This document shows positions 1 through 7,153 of a stretch of DNA of 26,089 nucleotides, piece after piece; position 1 is the stretch's first letter, and every line of letters begins with the position of its first letter. This DNA is from a virus, in the IMG/VR virus record IMGVR_UViG_3300017991_001876, positions 1 to 26,089 of that record; one strand, given 5' to 3'. Position numbers and translations under genes: made by a program. Below the pieces are notes generated by a model, which was not told the DNA's origin, ran no database searches, and was given only the letters and a program-made list of their open reading frames with translations.

Positions 1-123
1 ATATCTTGTTTATACCACTTGTAAATATGTTGAACTATATAAACCTTTCGGTATTTTTCTTAATATGTTAAGAAAACCCCTTTATAAACGGACTATGTTA
101 TCAAGAAGTAGACAGCCACAATA
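1..123. repeat. Terminal direct repeat, left copy (circular overlap)
   Basis: These 123 bases are identical to the last 123 bases (25967-26089). An exact repeat at both ends of an assembled molecule is the usual sign of a circular contig; fixed terminal redundancy of a linear genome is the alternative. The repeat is not a boundary: it contains a 9-bp inverted repeat, a TATA-like element and the 3' end of a minus-strand gene, so genes run across the junction. Confidence 0.95.
55..76. repeat. Perfect inverted repeat, 9-bp arms
   Basis: Arms TTTTCTTAA and TTAAGAAAA are separated by TATG. It lies between the 3' end of the small zinc-ribbon gene (ends at 82) and the TATA elements of the early minus operon that starts at 25944 across the circle. 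It could be an operator for that operon, a terminator-like hairpin for the 82-349 transcript, or an origin-associated element; the sequence does not decide. Confidence 0.6.
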
Positions 124-180
124 TGGACAGTTTGGGATGTGGTCTGTTACTGGGTTATTGCACATTGGACATATCTTCAT
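82..180 (-). CDS. 32-residue double CxxC zinc-ribbon microprotein
   Basis: It begins MKICPMCNNP and continues to NCPYCGC, giving CPxC and CPYC knuckles 12 residues apart, a minimal zinc ribbon that probably binds one zinc ion. The start ATG at 180 follows the stop of the upstream minus-strand gene (184-182) by one base, the TAA-A-ATG coupling seen elsewhere in this genome. An in-frame extension upstream is open to 339, but that reading lies across the 55-residue gene in another frame and has no domain. Partner and role are unknown; such ribbons commonly bind nucleic acid or protein. Confidence 0.65.
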   Translation of the reverse strand: MKICPMCNNPVTDHIPNCPYCGCLLLDNIVRL

Positions 181-181
181 T

Positions 182-349
182 TTAAAGTATGATGGGAATG
201 TTGCCATTCCCAATGCTTGTTCTTCTTCCATTTGGGGGTGAAAGAATACCTGGCTCAAAACCTGATGACAGCTCTTTCGCAAGAGCCACCAACAGGAAAA
301 AGAGGCGACAAAGAAACCCCATGTTGGCAGAGGATTCATTGCTCAACAT
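182..349 (-). CDS. Small single-pass membrane protein, 55 residues
   Basis: Begins MLSNESSANM; a hydrophobic stretch (FLCRLFFLLVALA, about residues 12-24) is followed by a polar tail with Pro and Gly. A TATA-like ATTTATATAA lies about 22 bases upstream of the ATG, so the message is probably leaderless. It is coupled to the downstream zinc-ribbon gene by a one-base gap. The product is not recognisable. The case rests on promoter spacing and coupling rather than homology, and the same DNA is open in a second frame. Confidence 0.5.
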   Translation of the reverse strand: MLSNESSANMGFLCRLFFLLVALAKELSSGFEPGILSPPNGRRTSIGNGNIPIIL

Positions 350-350
350 T

Positions 351-407
351 ATTTATAAATTAACCCTTATATAAATGTTTCGTTTATATGTGACAACAAT
401 TTATAAA
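351..407. promoter_or_regulatory. Divergent promoter region for 349(-) and 467(+)
   Basis: The plus strand has TTTATAAA at 400-407, about 60 bases before the first capsid gene; with initiation about 25 bases downstream this leaves a leader of roughly 35 bases containing a GGAGG site (453-457). The minus strand reads ATTTATATAA around 366-376, at leaderless distance from the ATG at 349. These are archaeal TATA elements; no bacterial -35/-10 pair is evident. Confidence 0.6.
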
Positions 408-466
408 CTAAAAAGTTGAGACCATAGTTTAAGATTATATTAATAAATTAATGGAGGAAAAAAAGG

Positions 467-727
467 ATGAAGAAGAAAGGACAAATTGCAAACCTTATGC
501 CTCTAGTTGTCTCACTTGTGGCAATTGGCATAACACTTGTTGTAGGTTTTTTAATCCTTTCTGAGATAGCTGCAAACTCAACTGTAGCTGCTGATACTAA
601 CGCATCGGCTGCTGTTGATGAAGTCCAGACTGCAATGGATGACATTCCAGGATGGTTGCCTATCATAGTAATCACCGTTATCGGTGCGTTGCTATTAGGT
701 CTAGTAGCCTATTTCAGGTCAAGGTAG
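467..727 (+). CDS. Major-capsid-like protein 1 (spindle-shaped virus type)
   Basis: 86 residues. A basic start MKKKGQIANL leads into hydrophobic helix 1 (about 12-32), then a small polar linker rich in Ala/Thr/Asn, then DIPGWLPIIVIT and helix 2 (about 58-80), ending in the basic YFRSR. Two helices in about 85-90 residues is the architecture of spindle-shaped archaeal virus capsid proteins, and the GWLPIIVI segment is shared with the downstream paralog. The KKKGQ start also resembles archaeal class III (pilin-like) signals. GGAGG sits 9 bases before the ATG, and the stop is TAG. Role (family-based): builds the membrane-like virion shell. No homology search was possible. Confidence 0.75.
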   Translation: MKKKGQIANLMPLVVSLVAIGITLVVGFLILSEIAANSTVAADTNASAAVDEVQTAMDDIPGWLPIIVITVIGALLLGLVAYFRSR

Positions 728-761
728 GGTTTGAAAACTCTGTTGTGTATGTGTGTCACCA

Positions 762-788
762 GGGGGAGGGTATCCCCCACCTTTTTTT
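762..788 (+). terminator. Hairpin plus T7 between the two capsid-like genes
   Basis: GGGGGA (762-767) pairs with TCCCCC (773-778) around a five-base loop and is followed by seven T residues (782-788), just before the ribosome site of the second gene. It resembles an intrinsic terminator or processing site and could set different transcript levels for the two capsid genes. Archaeal termination mostly follows U-tracts, so the T-run alone may be the active part. Confidence 0.5.
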
Positions 789-803
789 AATGAGGTTAAT
801 AAT

Positions 804-1058
804 ATGAAGAAGAAAGGACAATTAGCCAATTTACAAGCAATGGTAGCACCTTTAGTTGGTGTGGCCATAGTTCTAGTAATTGGTTTTTTGATTATGGCCG
901 AAGCTAAAACCCAAACTACTGAAAATACTACTGCTTGGAATGGTACGAATGAGGTTATAGAAGCTATGGAGGACATCCCAGGATGGCTTCCAATAATAGT
1001 AATAACTATCATAGGTAGTGTGTTGTTAGGTTTAGTGGCCTATTTCAGGTCGAGATAA
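804..1058 (+). CDS. Major-capsid-like protein 2 (paralog of 467-727)
   Basis: 84 residues starting MKKKGQLANL; the ATG at 804 is chosen because GAGGT (792-796) lies 7 bases upstream and the start matches the paralog. An earlier in-frame ATG at 753 would add a Pro-rich stretch read through the hairpin. Same plan as paralog 1: helix 1 (about 11-31), a polar linker with NTT and NGT sequons, then DIPGWLPIIVITIIG and helix 2, ending YFRSR. The second half is nearly identical to paralog 1 while the linker differs, suggesting a common scaffold with different surface loops. Confidence 0.75.
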   Translation: MKKKGQLANLQAMVAPLVGVAIVLVIGFLIMAEAKTQTTENTTAWNGTNEVIEAMEDIPGWLPIIVITIIGSVLLGLVAYFRSR

Positions 1059-1086
1059 CGAATTATTTTTTTATTTTATTTTTTTC
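1059..1086 (+). terminator. T-rich terminator after the capsid genes
   Basis: Directly after the stop the plus strand has runs of T (seven, four and seven, separated by single A residues) without a hairpin, typical of archaeal U-tract termination. It overlaps the 3' end of the convergent minus gene ending at 1063. Confidence 0.55.
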
Positions 1087-1314
1087 GTTTTCTAAGAAAG
1101 AACTAATGTTAATACCGTAACCTACATCATACTGTTTCTCGGGTATATGACATACACAATAATTTTCAATATATTTCTCATTATAATCTTTAACATAAGT
1201 GTAACCTTTATTGTACCCCCAATACATCCCTGCCACAAAAAACATAACAATAACTAAAATAATCAACCCTAATTCTAAAAATTCTTTTTTTAATCTGATA
1301 CTAGGTTCTTCCAT
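1063..1314 (-). CDS. Single-pass membrane protein, 83 residues
   Basis: A basic/acidic N-terminus precedes one transmembrane helix (LGLIILVIVMFFVAGMYWG, about 16-34) and a polar tail of about 48 residues with two cysteines in YCVCH. The orientation is probably N-inside with the tail outside. It overlaps the 3' end of the upstream gene by 25 bases and is last in the ATPase operon. The family is not recognised; placement suggests a virion membrane or assembly role. Confidence 0.65.
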   Translation of the reverse strand: MEEPSIRLKKEFLELGLIILVIVMFFVAGMYWGYNKGYTYVKDYNEKYIENYCVCHIPEKQYDVGYGINISSFLENEKNKIKK

Positions 1315-1811
1315 TCTAACTCTTTCTCAAAACTTCGCCATACCATAAACTGTGCCAAGTTCATAAAGAACAATGGCACAATTAATGGTATTTGTTTCTG
1401 GTTTATGGGTGGATTTAACGCTTGTAAGTTCCCTACTTGGTCGTTGTAGTATTCTGTTCGTGTGTCATCAGGTAATGGCTTTACTAACTCTGGTGGTATC
1501 TGTAACACTTTATAGTTGTTATACACTATCCCCATATTCAGAAACGTGAGTAAAACGATTATATAAATTATAATGTACCTTATAGTTGTAGCTATCTTTA
1601 TATCATATTTCTTGTAACACCACCAGACTAGGTAAGATGTAACAAGTATCTTAACAAGGATTAAAGGCCATATCGAATTGGTCATTAAATATACAGGTGA
1701 AGATTCATTGAAGAAAGGGAACTTGTAATATGCAATCAACGTAGTAACTATATCTCCAATAGAAAAGACCACTAGAGACAGTAGCATAACATCTTTTAAT
1801 CTGAAACTCAT
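1290..1811 (-). CDS. Multi-pass membrane protein, DUF5658-like
   Basis: 173 residues with about four or five hydrophobic helices. The N-terminal half (GDIVTTLIAYYKFP...NESSPVYL, about 19-43) resembles the D-xx-TT...E-x-NP pattern of DUF5658 membrane proteins of archaea, with ESSP in place of E-NP. A polar loop (about 105-145) precedes a final hydrophobic segment. It overlaps the preceding gene by 4 bases (ATGA). Function is unknown; the DUF assignment is from memory of the pattern and is tentative. Confidence 0.6.
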   Translation of the reverse strand: MSFRLKDVMLLSLVVFSIGDIVTTLIAYYKFPFFNESSPVYLMTNSIWPLILVKILVTSYLVWWCYKKYDIKIATTIRYIIIYIIVLLTFLNMGIVYNNYKVLQIPPELVKPLPDDTRTEYYNDQVGNLQALNPPINQKQIPLIVPLFFMNLAQFMVWRSFEKELEWKNLVSD

Positions 1812-2011
1812 AACAAAGGCCTCACTTTATTATCCATTCTAATCCATGCAATAAGACTAAATAATGATGTAAGTAAGAAGATTATTGCTTGGTAAACCCA
1901 CCCATCTATCCAGATAGACAATAATATAATGACATTAATAGATAATATCCACCAAGTTATCAGTGTATTCATCCATAATAGCCTTAATATTGAACTGTTA
2001 TCTTCATCCAT
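1808..2011 (-). CDS. Small membrane protein, 67 residues, two helices
   Basis: I take the start at 2011 (MDEDNSSILR) because GGTGAT lies about 7 bases upstream; ATGs at 2020 and further upstream are in frame but fall in the G-rich hairpin. Two hydrophobic helices (about 14-33 and 36-56) are joined by a short loop, a hairpin-type membrane protein. It is coupled to the next gene by an ATGA overlap. Not recognised. Confidence 0.6.
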   Translation of the reverse strand: MDEDNSSILRLLWMNTLITWWILSINVIILLSIWIDGWVYQAIIFLLTSLFSLIAWIRMDNKVRPLL

Positions 2012-2028
2012 ATTACACATCACCCCAC

Positions 2029-2041
2029 CCCCCAAAGGGGG
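2029..2041 (-). promoter_or_regulatory. CCCCC/GGGGG hairpin over a ribosome site
   Basis: On the minus strand CCCCC-TTT-GGGGG is followed at once by GTGGGGTGATG, which carries the ribosome site of the 67-residue gene. In RNA the hairpin could hide or expose that site. It also separates the ATPase from the three membrane genes, so it could be a processing or termination point. Confidence 0.4.
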
Positions 2042-2084
2042 TATAAGTTAATAGTTTTCCTAGTATTCGTTCTAAAATTGACCG

Positions 2085-3044
2085 TCATGCTAATACGGTC
2101 TCTGTGGTATTTATTTGTTTATTATATATCTGATTTATGTTACGTTCCCCAACATCGTACCCATATTTAGCTTTAAGTTCCTCACCTATCTTTTTGAATG
2201 TCATTCCATCCCCTCTTAGCTTTGCTATAATCTTATTCCTTATTATATCGGCTTTACAGGAGGGTAAACTAGCCTTTTCATGCCTTTCTTTGAACCTGGC
2301 AAGTGCATCGGCCTTATTTTTCCTATATTCATCTTCATCTATGGGGTATATGTTCTTAAAGTAACCGTAACAAGTCGGATTAACTATACCATAGTTCCTT
2401 CGCTTACTGCTACGGGCAAAGTCAAACATATTCTGTTTAGTATATCGGTTATAAAAATTGAATTTTCCTCTTTTGAAATGTGTAACTGGCCTTTTACCAT
2501 CACCATACATATTAATCATCTTAGTCTCATCTGTCCTGACAACATTGATTAGACATTCACTCCTGGCAATGGCCATCTCTTCTTTTAATGTAAAGAAGTC
2601 TGGTAACACTAAGATGAATATGTGGTTAAGTTGTCCACATTCATTAAAGAAGTCCATTAAGTCTTGTTGCAACTTGCTCATAGCTTTGATTGCAGCTAAA
2701 CCTTCCCTAGCTTCATCGTACTGAACCACAGAATACTTAGGCATCTTCTGGGCAGCATCAATCATGGTCTGACTATCAAAGAATATGTTATCATTAGTAA
2801 ACTTATAATCAATTTTGTACACTTGGCTAATCCTTTTTGCACAATAAGCACCAAAATTCATTGCAAGGACACTTTTTCCTGTCCTAACCATCCTATCTCC
2901 AGTAACGGTAATACAAAAGTCCCAATCTTTACCTAAATTATAAACCATTGAATCAGCTACACCCTGTAAATAGCCGTCTACGTAACACCACTTATCATTA
3001 CCTAAATGTAACTTACATCTGTACTCTTTGTTTGGGTCACTCAT
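2085..3044 (-). CDS. P-loop ATPase, putative packaging/assembly motor
   Basis: 319 residues. Walker A region TVTGDRMVRTGKS (G49-S58), Walker B YSVVQYDEA (104-112, D110 E111), then a hydrophobic strand IFILVLPDFF (sensor-like). The first glycine of canonical GxxxxGKS is replaced by Arg51, although G49 sits two residues earlier. The C-terminal ~60 residues (KIIAKLRGDGMTFKKIGEEL...) look like a helix-turn-helix tail. The fold class suggests the ATPases many archaeal viruses use for genome packaging or virion morphogenesis (Zot/A32-like); that role is inferred. The ATG overlaps the upstream stop (ATGA). It shares an operon with small membrane proteins, consistent with an assembly role at the membrane. 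Confidence 0.7.
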   Translation of the reverse strand: MSDPNKEYRCKLHLGNDKWCYVDGYLQGVADSMVYNLGKDWDFCITVTGDRMVRTGKSVLAMNFGAYCAKRISQVYKIDYKFTNDNIFFDSQTMIDAAQKMPKYSVVQYDEAREGLAAIKAMSKLQQDLMDFFNECGQLNHIFILVLPDFFTLKEEMAIARSECLINVVRTDETKMINMYGDGKRPVTHFKRGKFNFYNRYTKQNMFDFARSSKRRNYGIVNPTCYGYFKNIYPIDEDEYRKNKADALARFKERHEKASLPSCKADIIRNKIIAKLRGDGMTFKKIGEELKAKYGYDVGERNINQIYNKQINTTETVLA

Positions 3045-3430
3045 CTTCCTCTAGCTAAAGCAAACCTCGCATCACTCTTTTTTCTTATGTTCATATCGTA
3101 ACTTTGGATAAGGTCACATAATTTCAGGTAATATTCTTCAATATCTTCAATAATTTTGGTGTTGATAAGTTTATTATTCTTCAAATGTACGTTCTTGACC
3201 TCTTTATAGTTATCTTTAAACTTATTATATAATTCTGTGTATAAATCTCGGTCTTTATTGTTTAACATTGCTCTAATCTCAGACCATAACGTCTTTAACC
3301 ATCTACACATACTGTTATAATCTTCAAGTACGGTGCATTTGATGATTTCTTTACGGATACTTGCAATTCTTTCAAGTGCATCAAGTGAAGAATTAAAATC
3401 TGACTGTTCATGTAGTTCTGGGCTGCTCAT
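3041..3430 (-). CDS. Helical protein of unknown function, 129 residues
   Basis: Charged and strongly helical, with no membrane segment or cysteine motif (two isolated Cys) and a basic C-terminus (RKKSDARFALARGR). It sits between the RHH regulator (ATGA overlap upstream) and the ATPase (ATGA overlap downstream), so the three are likely translated together. It may be an ATPase partner or DNA-binding adaptor; no family is recognised. Confidence 0.65.
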   Translation of the reverse strand: MSSPELHEQSDFNSSLDALERIASIRKEIIKCTVLEDYNSMCRWLKTLWSEIRAMLNNKDRDLYTELYNKFKDNYKEVKNVHLKNNKLINTKIIEDIEEYYLKLCDLIQSYDMNIRKKSDARFALARGR

Positions 3431-3552
3431 TTTGTGAAAAATTCATCTAAAGCTTGGTTTATTATTGAACTCTTAGACCTATGCTCTTTTTTTGCCATGC
3501 ACTCAATCTTTTCTATGAATTTTGAGTCAAGGTATACTGATGTGTTCCTCAT
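3427..3552 (-). CDS. Ribbon-helix-helix regulator, 41 residues
   Basis: A short beta strand (TSVYLDSKFI) is followed by helix A (IEKIECMAKKEH) and helix B (SKSSIINQALDEFF), the compact RHH/CopG fold. The stop TGA overlaps the ATG of the next gene. The promoter lies immediately upstream, between this gene and the divergent virion operon at 3640, so it is well placed to autoregulate and to control the late promoter. DNA-binding function is inferred from the fold. Confidence 0.75.
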   Translation of the reverse strand: MRNTSVYLDSKFIEKIECMAKKEHRSKSSIINQALDEFFTK

Positions 3553-3639
3553 TTTATACGTAAATGTGTTAGATTATAATATATTTAAACATAAACTATT
3601 TAAAACTTTCCATTTATAAATTGTTAATTGCTGATTTTT
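3553..3639. promoter_or_regulatory. Divergent promoter between the RHH/ATPase operon and the virion operon
   Basis: On the plus strand ATTTATAAAT (3612-3621) is centred about 24 bases before the ATG at 3640, the spacing expected for a leaderless archaeal mRNA. On the minus strand TTTAAATATATTATAA (around 3575-3592) lies 25-40 bases before the RHH start at 3552. The region is almost entirely A/T. It is a natural target for the RHH protein encoded beside it. Confidence 0.65.
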
Positions 3640-6438
3640 ATGGTTAATCAAACCTCAAGCCAAAAAGCTGCGTCTGCATATACTCGAAGAGCATTTGCAG
3701 GTACAACTAGGTATCTTGGTTCTAGTAAACCACCGTCGGGAGGTGGAGGTGGAGGAATAAGTAAACCAAAAACACCAACTACTTCTTCAAGAGTAATCTA
3801 TGACCCAAAAACAGGTAAAGTTGTTACAAAGATTACTGTTGTCGGTACTCAGGTTACAGTTACAGACGTTGGAACTGGTAAAGTAACCAGATACAAAACA
3901 GATAAACCTATACACGCTTCTGAATTTACTGAAACTAAATCACCAGTAACAACAGGAGATGTAACTATTCAACAAAAGGGAATAAGAAGTTATGCAGAAC
4001 AAAGAAAAGAACAACTTGATACTAAACGTACAGTATTTAAAAAAACAGGTGTGTTTGAAGGTACTTTAGCAGAAGCCCAAGCTTCGGGATTCTTAGGTAA
4101 AACTTTTATTTCTCCTGAAACTATGAAACGGTCTGGTTCTCCAACAATTTCTATAACAGAAAAGACAACACCACAAGAATTTAAGATGCAAAGAGATGTA
4201 GCATTAGGTGGAGTTGGAAAAACAGTAAGTGTTGGTATAACAACACCTCCAAAATCAGTTAAAACAGGAATAATTGATGATGATGGATATGATTATGGGG
4301 TATTAGCAAGTAAAACTGGAATGACCAGTTCAATGTATCCATTACCTCCTTCACCTAAAGAACAATTTATATCTGGGTACGAAAGGAGAGTATTAGGATT
4401 AAAAAAAAGAGAAGAAAGGTTAGAAACATTTACCCAAAAATTAGATTTAGAGTTTCCAACAGGAATACAGGCTTGGAAACCTCGTGAACTCATAAAATTA
4501 CCTGGAAGATTCGCTTTTGCTCTTGCATCAATGCCTGTTGTTTATGGTGGTCGTATTTCTTTATTCACAGAATCATTATTTAGAAAGAAAGGAAGAGAAG
4601 AACTTGGAGAGGCTTTCCAAGAAACAATATCCTTCAAAAAACCTAGTGGAAAATTAAAAGTTCCAGGAATGATAACACAAATGGACTTTAAACAACCTGA
4701 AACTTATGTTGGTATAGCATTACTTGCTACTGGTGTTAGAACTGGTGCAAAAGCAAGAACACAAAAAATGTTATTTAAGGAAACAGAACTTGTAGGGGAA
4801 CAATATATGGGTATTAAATGTACACCTACAAAAGTAAAGTCGGATATATTATACCAAACTGAAAAATTTGAATATGTAAAACCTGAACATTATCCAAGTT
4901 CTTTTTATATTCAGGAAGTACCTACACCAACGGTTGCGATAGCCAAAAGTATTGGTGGAAAATCTAAAGTAACTAGTGTTATGATTGGAGGAAAACAATT
5001 TACTACAATCTCAAGAAAAATAATGGAAACACAATATCGGGCAAGGATAGAATCATACAAAGGAATAACTAAAACAAAGATATATGAACAGAAACCTGTT
5101 GTTGGTTCTGAAATTCCCATTGAAAAATTGATAAAGAAGTACACAAGAAAAACTGAACCGTCTATCGTATTCACTGAGGAAATAAGAGTAGGTAAAAAGT
5201 TACAGGCAATCTTTGAACCAGGTAGAACAATATTATCTAAACCAGAATTTCGTGTTGAAACAAAAAGAAAAGGTGTTTTTCAAAAAGGAATATCTGCAAT
5301 AGAGAAAGGTAAACAACCAATAGGAGAAATAAGTACAATTTATAGTCAAAAATTATTAACAAAAACAGTACAACCGAAGATAAGGGTAACAACTGGCCAA
5401 CCTATAATGGATTTGGATTTAGGGATGGTTGTTCCAGAGTATGTGACTTTAGAGATATTTAAAACTAAGTATAAGTATGTCGATTTTCCACCAAAACCTA
5501 AAACTGCATCATTGATTAAAGCAGGTAAAACATTATACAAAGAAACCCCAACTGTTTCTGCAACTTTTCAACAACTTTCAGCTAAACAGAGATTCTTTAT
5601 CGGTTTTGAAAAGAAATATATTAAACCAACAACAAGAAAGGTTAGCAAAGAATTTACTGAATTTGTTTCAAAGCCAATCGTAGAAGATTTTATAGGTATA
5701 AAAAAAGAGTTTGGTGGTTTTAAAGGTGACGTTGGTAATATTATGAAAGAAATGGTTGGGAAATATAAAAGACAAGGTATAAGAACGCAAGTTTTAGAAA
5801 GAACAGAAGTAGTAGAAATACCTAGACCTACAACTAAAATGGATATGTTAAGTGAACTAGAATATACTACCCCTAAACCGATAGCAGTTAGTAAAGTTGT
5901 ACCTGTAACTATTCCTAAATTAGAATCAAGATTAATTCCTTCTGTAAAGACAACTACAAAAACTGTTAGTAAGTCAAAAACTAAACCAACAAGTAAAATG
6001 ATAACAAAACCTATGATTAAACAAGTACCTAAGACAAAACCAATCAGTAAAGTTTTGATTAAGCCATTGATTAAACAAGTACCTAAGACAAAATCTATAA
6101 CAGTTCCGATAACTAAACCAGTTATGAAACAATTATCAAAACAGAAACAGATTCAAAAACAATTAACTAAACAAGTTACTAAAATGATGGAAATTAGACC
6201 AAGTACAACTATCGGAAGGAAAATTAGTTATTCGTTTTTTCCAGAAGAACCAATTATTCCTAAAATTTATGGTTTACCTTCATCAAGGTTACCGAAATTA
6301 ACTAAAAGGAAGAAGAAGAAACTTAAAATTACAAGAAAGACAAAGTACCAGCCATCTTTAGCAGGTATTGAGTATAAGATTAAAGGTGGTAAGCCTGATG
6401 TACTTACGGGTATCGGTGTGAGGCCATTAATAGGATGA
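3640..6438 (+). CDS. Large basic Lys/Thr-rich virion protein candidate, 932 residues
   Basis: The start is placed at ATG 3640 (MVNQTSSQKA) because the TATA box fits a leaderless transcript beginning there; a TTG 12 bases upstream is also in frame. The N-terminus carries a Gly6 run and Ser/Thr/Pro-rich linker. The middle has beta-rich segments and one weak hydrophobic stretch (about residues 290-310, FAFALASMPVVYGG). The C-terminal third is extremely basic with repeated TKP/IKQVPKTK units, including a perfect 25-bp DNA repeat. There is no signal peptide or enzyme motif. As the first gene of the late operon it may be a structural protein or contact packaged DNA; it belongs to no family I recognise. 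Confidence 0.75.
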   Translation: MVNQTSSQKAASAYTRRAFAGTTRYLGSSKPPSGGGGGGISKPKTPTTSSRVIYDPKTGKVVTKITVVGTQVTVTDVGTGKVTRYKTDKPIHASEFTETKSPVTTGDVTIQQKGIRSYAEQRKEQLDTKRTVFKKTGVFEGTLAEAQASGFLGKTFISPETMKRSGSPTISITEKTTPQEFKMQRDVALGGVGKTVSVGITTPPKSVKTGIIDDDGYDYGVLASKTGMTSSMYPLPPSPKEQFISGYERRVLGLKKREERLETFTQKLDLEFPTGIQAWKPRELIKLPGRFAFALASMPVVYGGRISLFTESLFRKKGREELGEAFQETISFKKPSGKLKVPGMITQMDFKQPETYVGIALLATGVRTGAKARTQKMLFKETELVGEQYMGIKCTPTKVKSDILYQTEKFEYVKPEHYPSSFYIQEVPTPTVAIAKSIGGKSKVTSVMIGGKQFTTISRKIMETQYRARIESYKGITKTKIYEQKPVVGSEIPIEKLIKKYTRKTEPSIVFTEEIRVGKKLQAIFEPGRTILSKPEFRVETKRKGVFQKGISAIEKGKQPIGEISTIYSQKLLTKTVQPKIRVTTGQPIMDLDLGMVVPEYVTLEIFKTKYKYVDFPPKPKTASLIKAGKTLYKETPTVSATFQQLSAKQRFFIGFEKKYIKPTTRKVSKEFTEFVSKPIVEDFIGIKKEFGGFKGDVGNIMKEMVGKYKRQGIRTQVLERTEVVEIPRPTTKMDMLSELEYTTPKPIAVSKVVPVTIPKLESRLIPSVKTTTKTVSKSKTKPTSKMITKPMIKQVPKTKPISKVLIKPLIKQVPKTKSITVPITKPVMKQLSKQKQIQKQLTKQVTKMMEIRPSTTIGRKISYSFFPEEPIIPKIYGLPSSRLPKLTKRKKKKLKITRKTKYQPSLAGIEYKIKGGKPDVLTGIGVRPLIG
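6015..6093 (+). repeat. Two perfect 25-bp repeats, 54-bp period, inside the large basic protein
   Basis: The copies at 6015-6039 and 6069-6093 are identical and both encode IKQVPKTK. The 54-bp offset is exactly 18 codons, so the repeat is in frame and reflects a duplicated 18-residue basic unit. Weaker copies follow (KPVMKQLSKQK), indicating older expansions of the same unit. Confidence 0.85.
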
Positions 6439-6442
6439 TAAT

Positions 6443-6547
6443 ATGTTAAAAGGGATAGTAGTAATAATGGTTTTTGGTACAATCATAATAGCTTTTTTAA
6501 AGTTGTATGGTAAATGGCCATTAATCCAGTTTGGTGATGATTTATGA
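6443..6547 (+). CDS. Single-helix membrane microprotein, 34 residues
   Basis: MLKGIVVIMVFGTIIIAFLK is followed by a short polar tail. It is one transmembrane helix with a basic flank on each side. The stop TGA overlaps the ATG of the next gene, and the ATG starts five bases after the preceding stop. Likely a virion-membrane or assembly peptide; no family. Confidence 0.6.
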   Translation: MLKGIVVIMVFGTIIIAFLKLYGKWPLIQFGDDL

Positions 6548-7152
6548 GACTTAACCCATTCAATAGTGGAAAACCAGATGAACTTGGTAGACAGATTGAA
6601 GCCCAACAAGAAGCACAGAGTTTAGATTTAGCTTCACAAGATGGTATGCCTGAACAGACATTGATGGCAGATATGAAACCAGACCCAGACTTAACGAAGT
6701 GGCAGCAGAACGCACACCCCTGGTTAAAGAAGATGGTACATCGACTTAAAAGAGAAGTTGAAGTGTCCGAAGATGTGTGGAAACCCATAAATGGTATGAA
6801 ACCTATGTGTTCAGATGAATGTATAATGAATTTATTGGGACAACTTGAGGGTAACACCAGTCCTAACGTAATGAAATCAAAGTTTAACGATGAACAAATA
6901 TCTAAAGAGATGTGGTTACTCGAAAAGAACATAATCTTGTATGTTTTAATCCCTGAACGTAAGAAGTATGGAACTGCATTAAACGATTTAGCACAAGTTA
7001 AGAAAGTGTTTAGAAGTTTTGCAATGCCAACTTATTTTAGAGCTTTGGGTGGTTTTGAATCGCTTAACGAAAGAGCAATAAGAAGTTATAAAGAGTTACA
7101 TAGTTCAGGACAAAAAGAAGAACCTAAAAAGAAAGGGTTTTGGGGGTTTTAA
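6544..7152 (+). CDS. Unknown soluble virion-operon protein, 202 residues
   Basis: Hydrophilic, with a disordered Gln/Asp-rich N-terminus (about 1-50) and a mostly helical core from about residue 55. Tryptophans W53, W60 and W80 are followed by a C-terminal tail PKKKGFWGF. No membrane segment, signal or catalytic motif is seen. The start is supported by GGTGAT six bases upstream and the ATGA overlap with the upstream microprotein. It is a candidate internal virion or scaffold protein by position only. Confidence 0.65.
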   Translation: MRLNPFNSGKPDELGRQIEAQQEAQSLDLASQDGMPEQTLMADMKPDPDLTKWQQNAHPWLKKMVHRLKREVEVSEDVWKPINGMKPMCSDECIMNLLGQLEGNTSPNVMKSKFNDEQISKEMWLLEKNIILYVLIPERKKYGTALNDLAQVKKVFRSFAMPTYFRALGGFESLNERAIRSYKELHSSGQKEEPKKKGFWGF

Positions 7153-7153
7153 A

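Noticed and set aside
1-123. Transposon or LTR-type terminal repeat
   Set aside because: The repeats are at the exact contig ends with no mobility gene and no target-site pattern; circular overlap explains them fully.
82-339. A continuous 85-residue minus-strand frame ending in the zinc ribbon
   Set aside because: Its first half lies across the 55-residue frame, which has a leaderless TATA spacing and a one-base link to the zinc-ribbon ATG. I therefore split the region into two small genes, with moderate confidence.
753-803. N-terminal extension of the second capsid-like protein
   Set aside because: It would translate the G/C hairpin into a Pro/Gly stretch absent from the paralog; a GAGGT site sits right before the ATG at 804.
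4293-4493. Minus-strand frames of 60-90 residues opposite the large plus-strand genes (also at 4911, 5346, 6267, 6483, 14433, 15654, 16416)
   Set aside because: They lie antisense to well-supported genes, lack ribosome sites and show no domain; they are by-products of coding bias.
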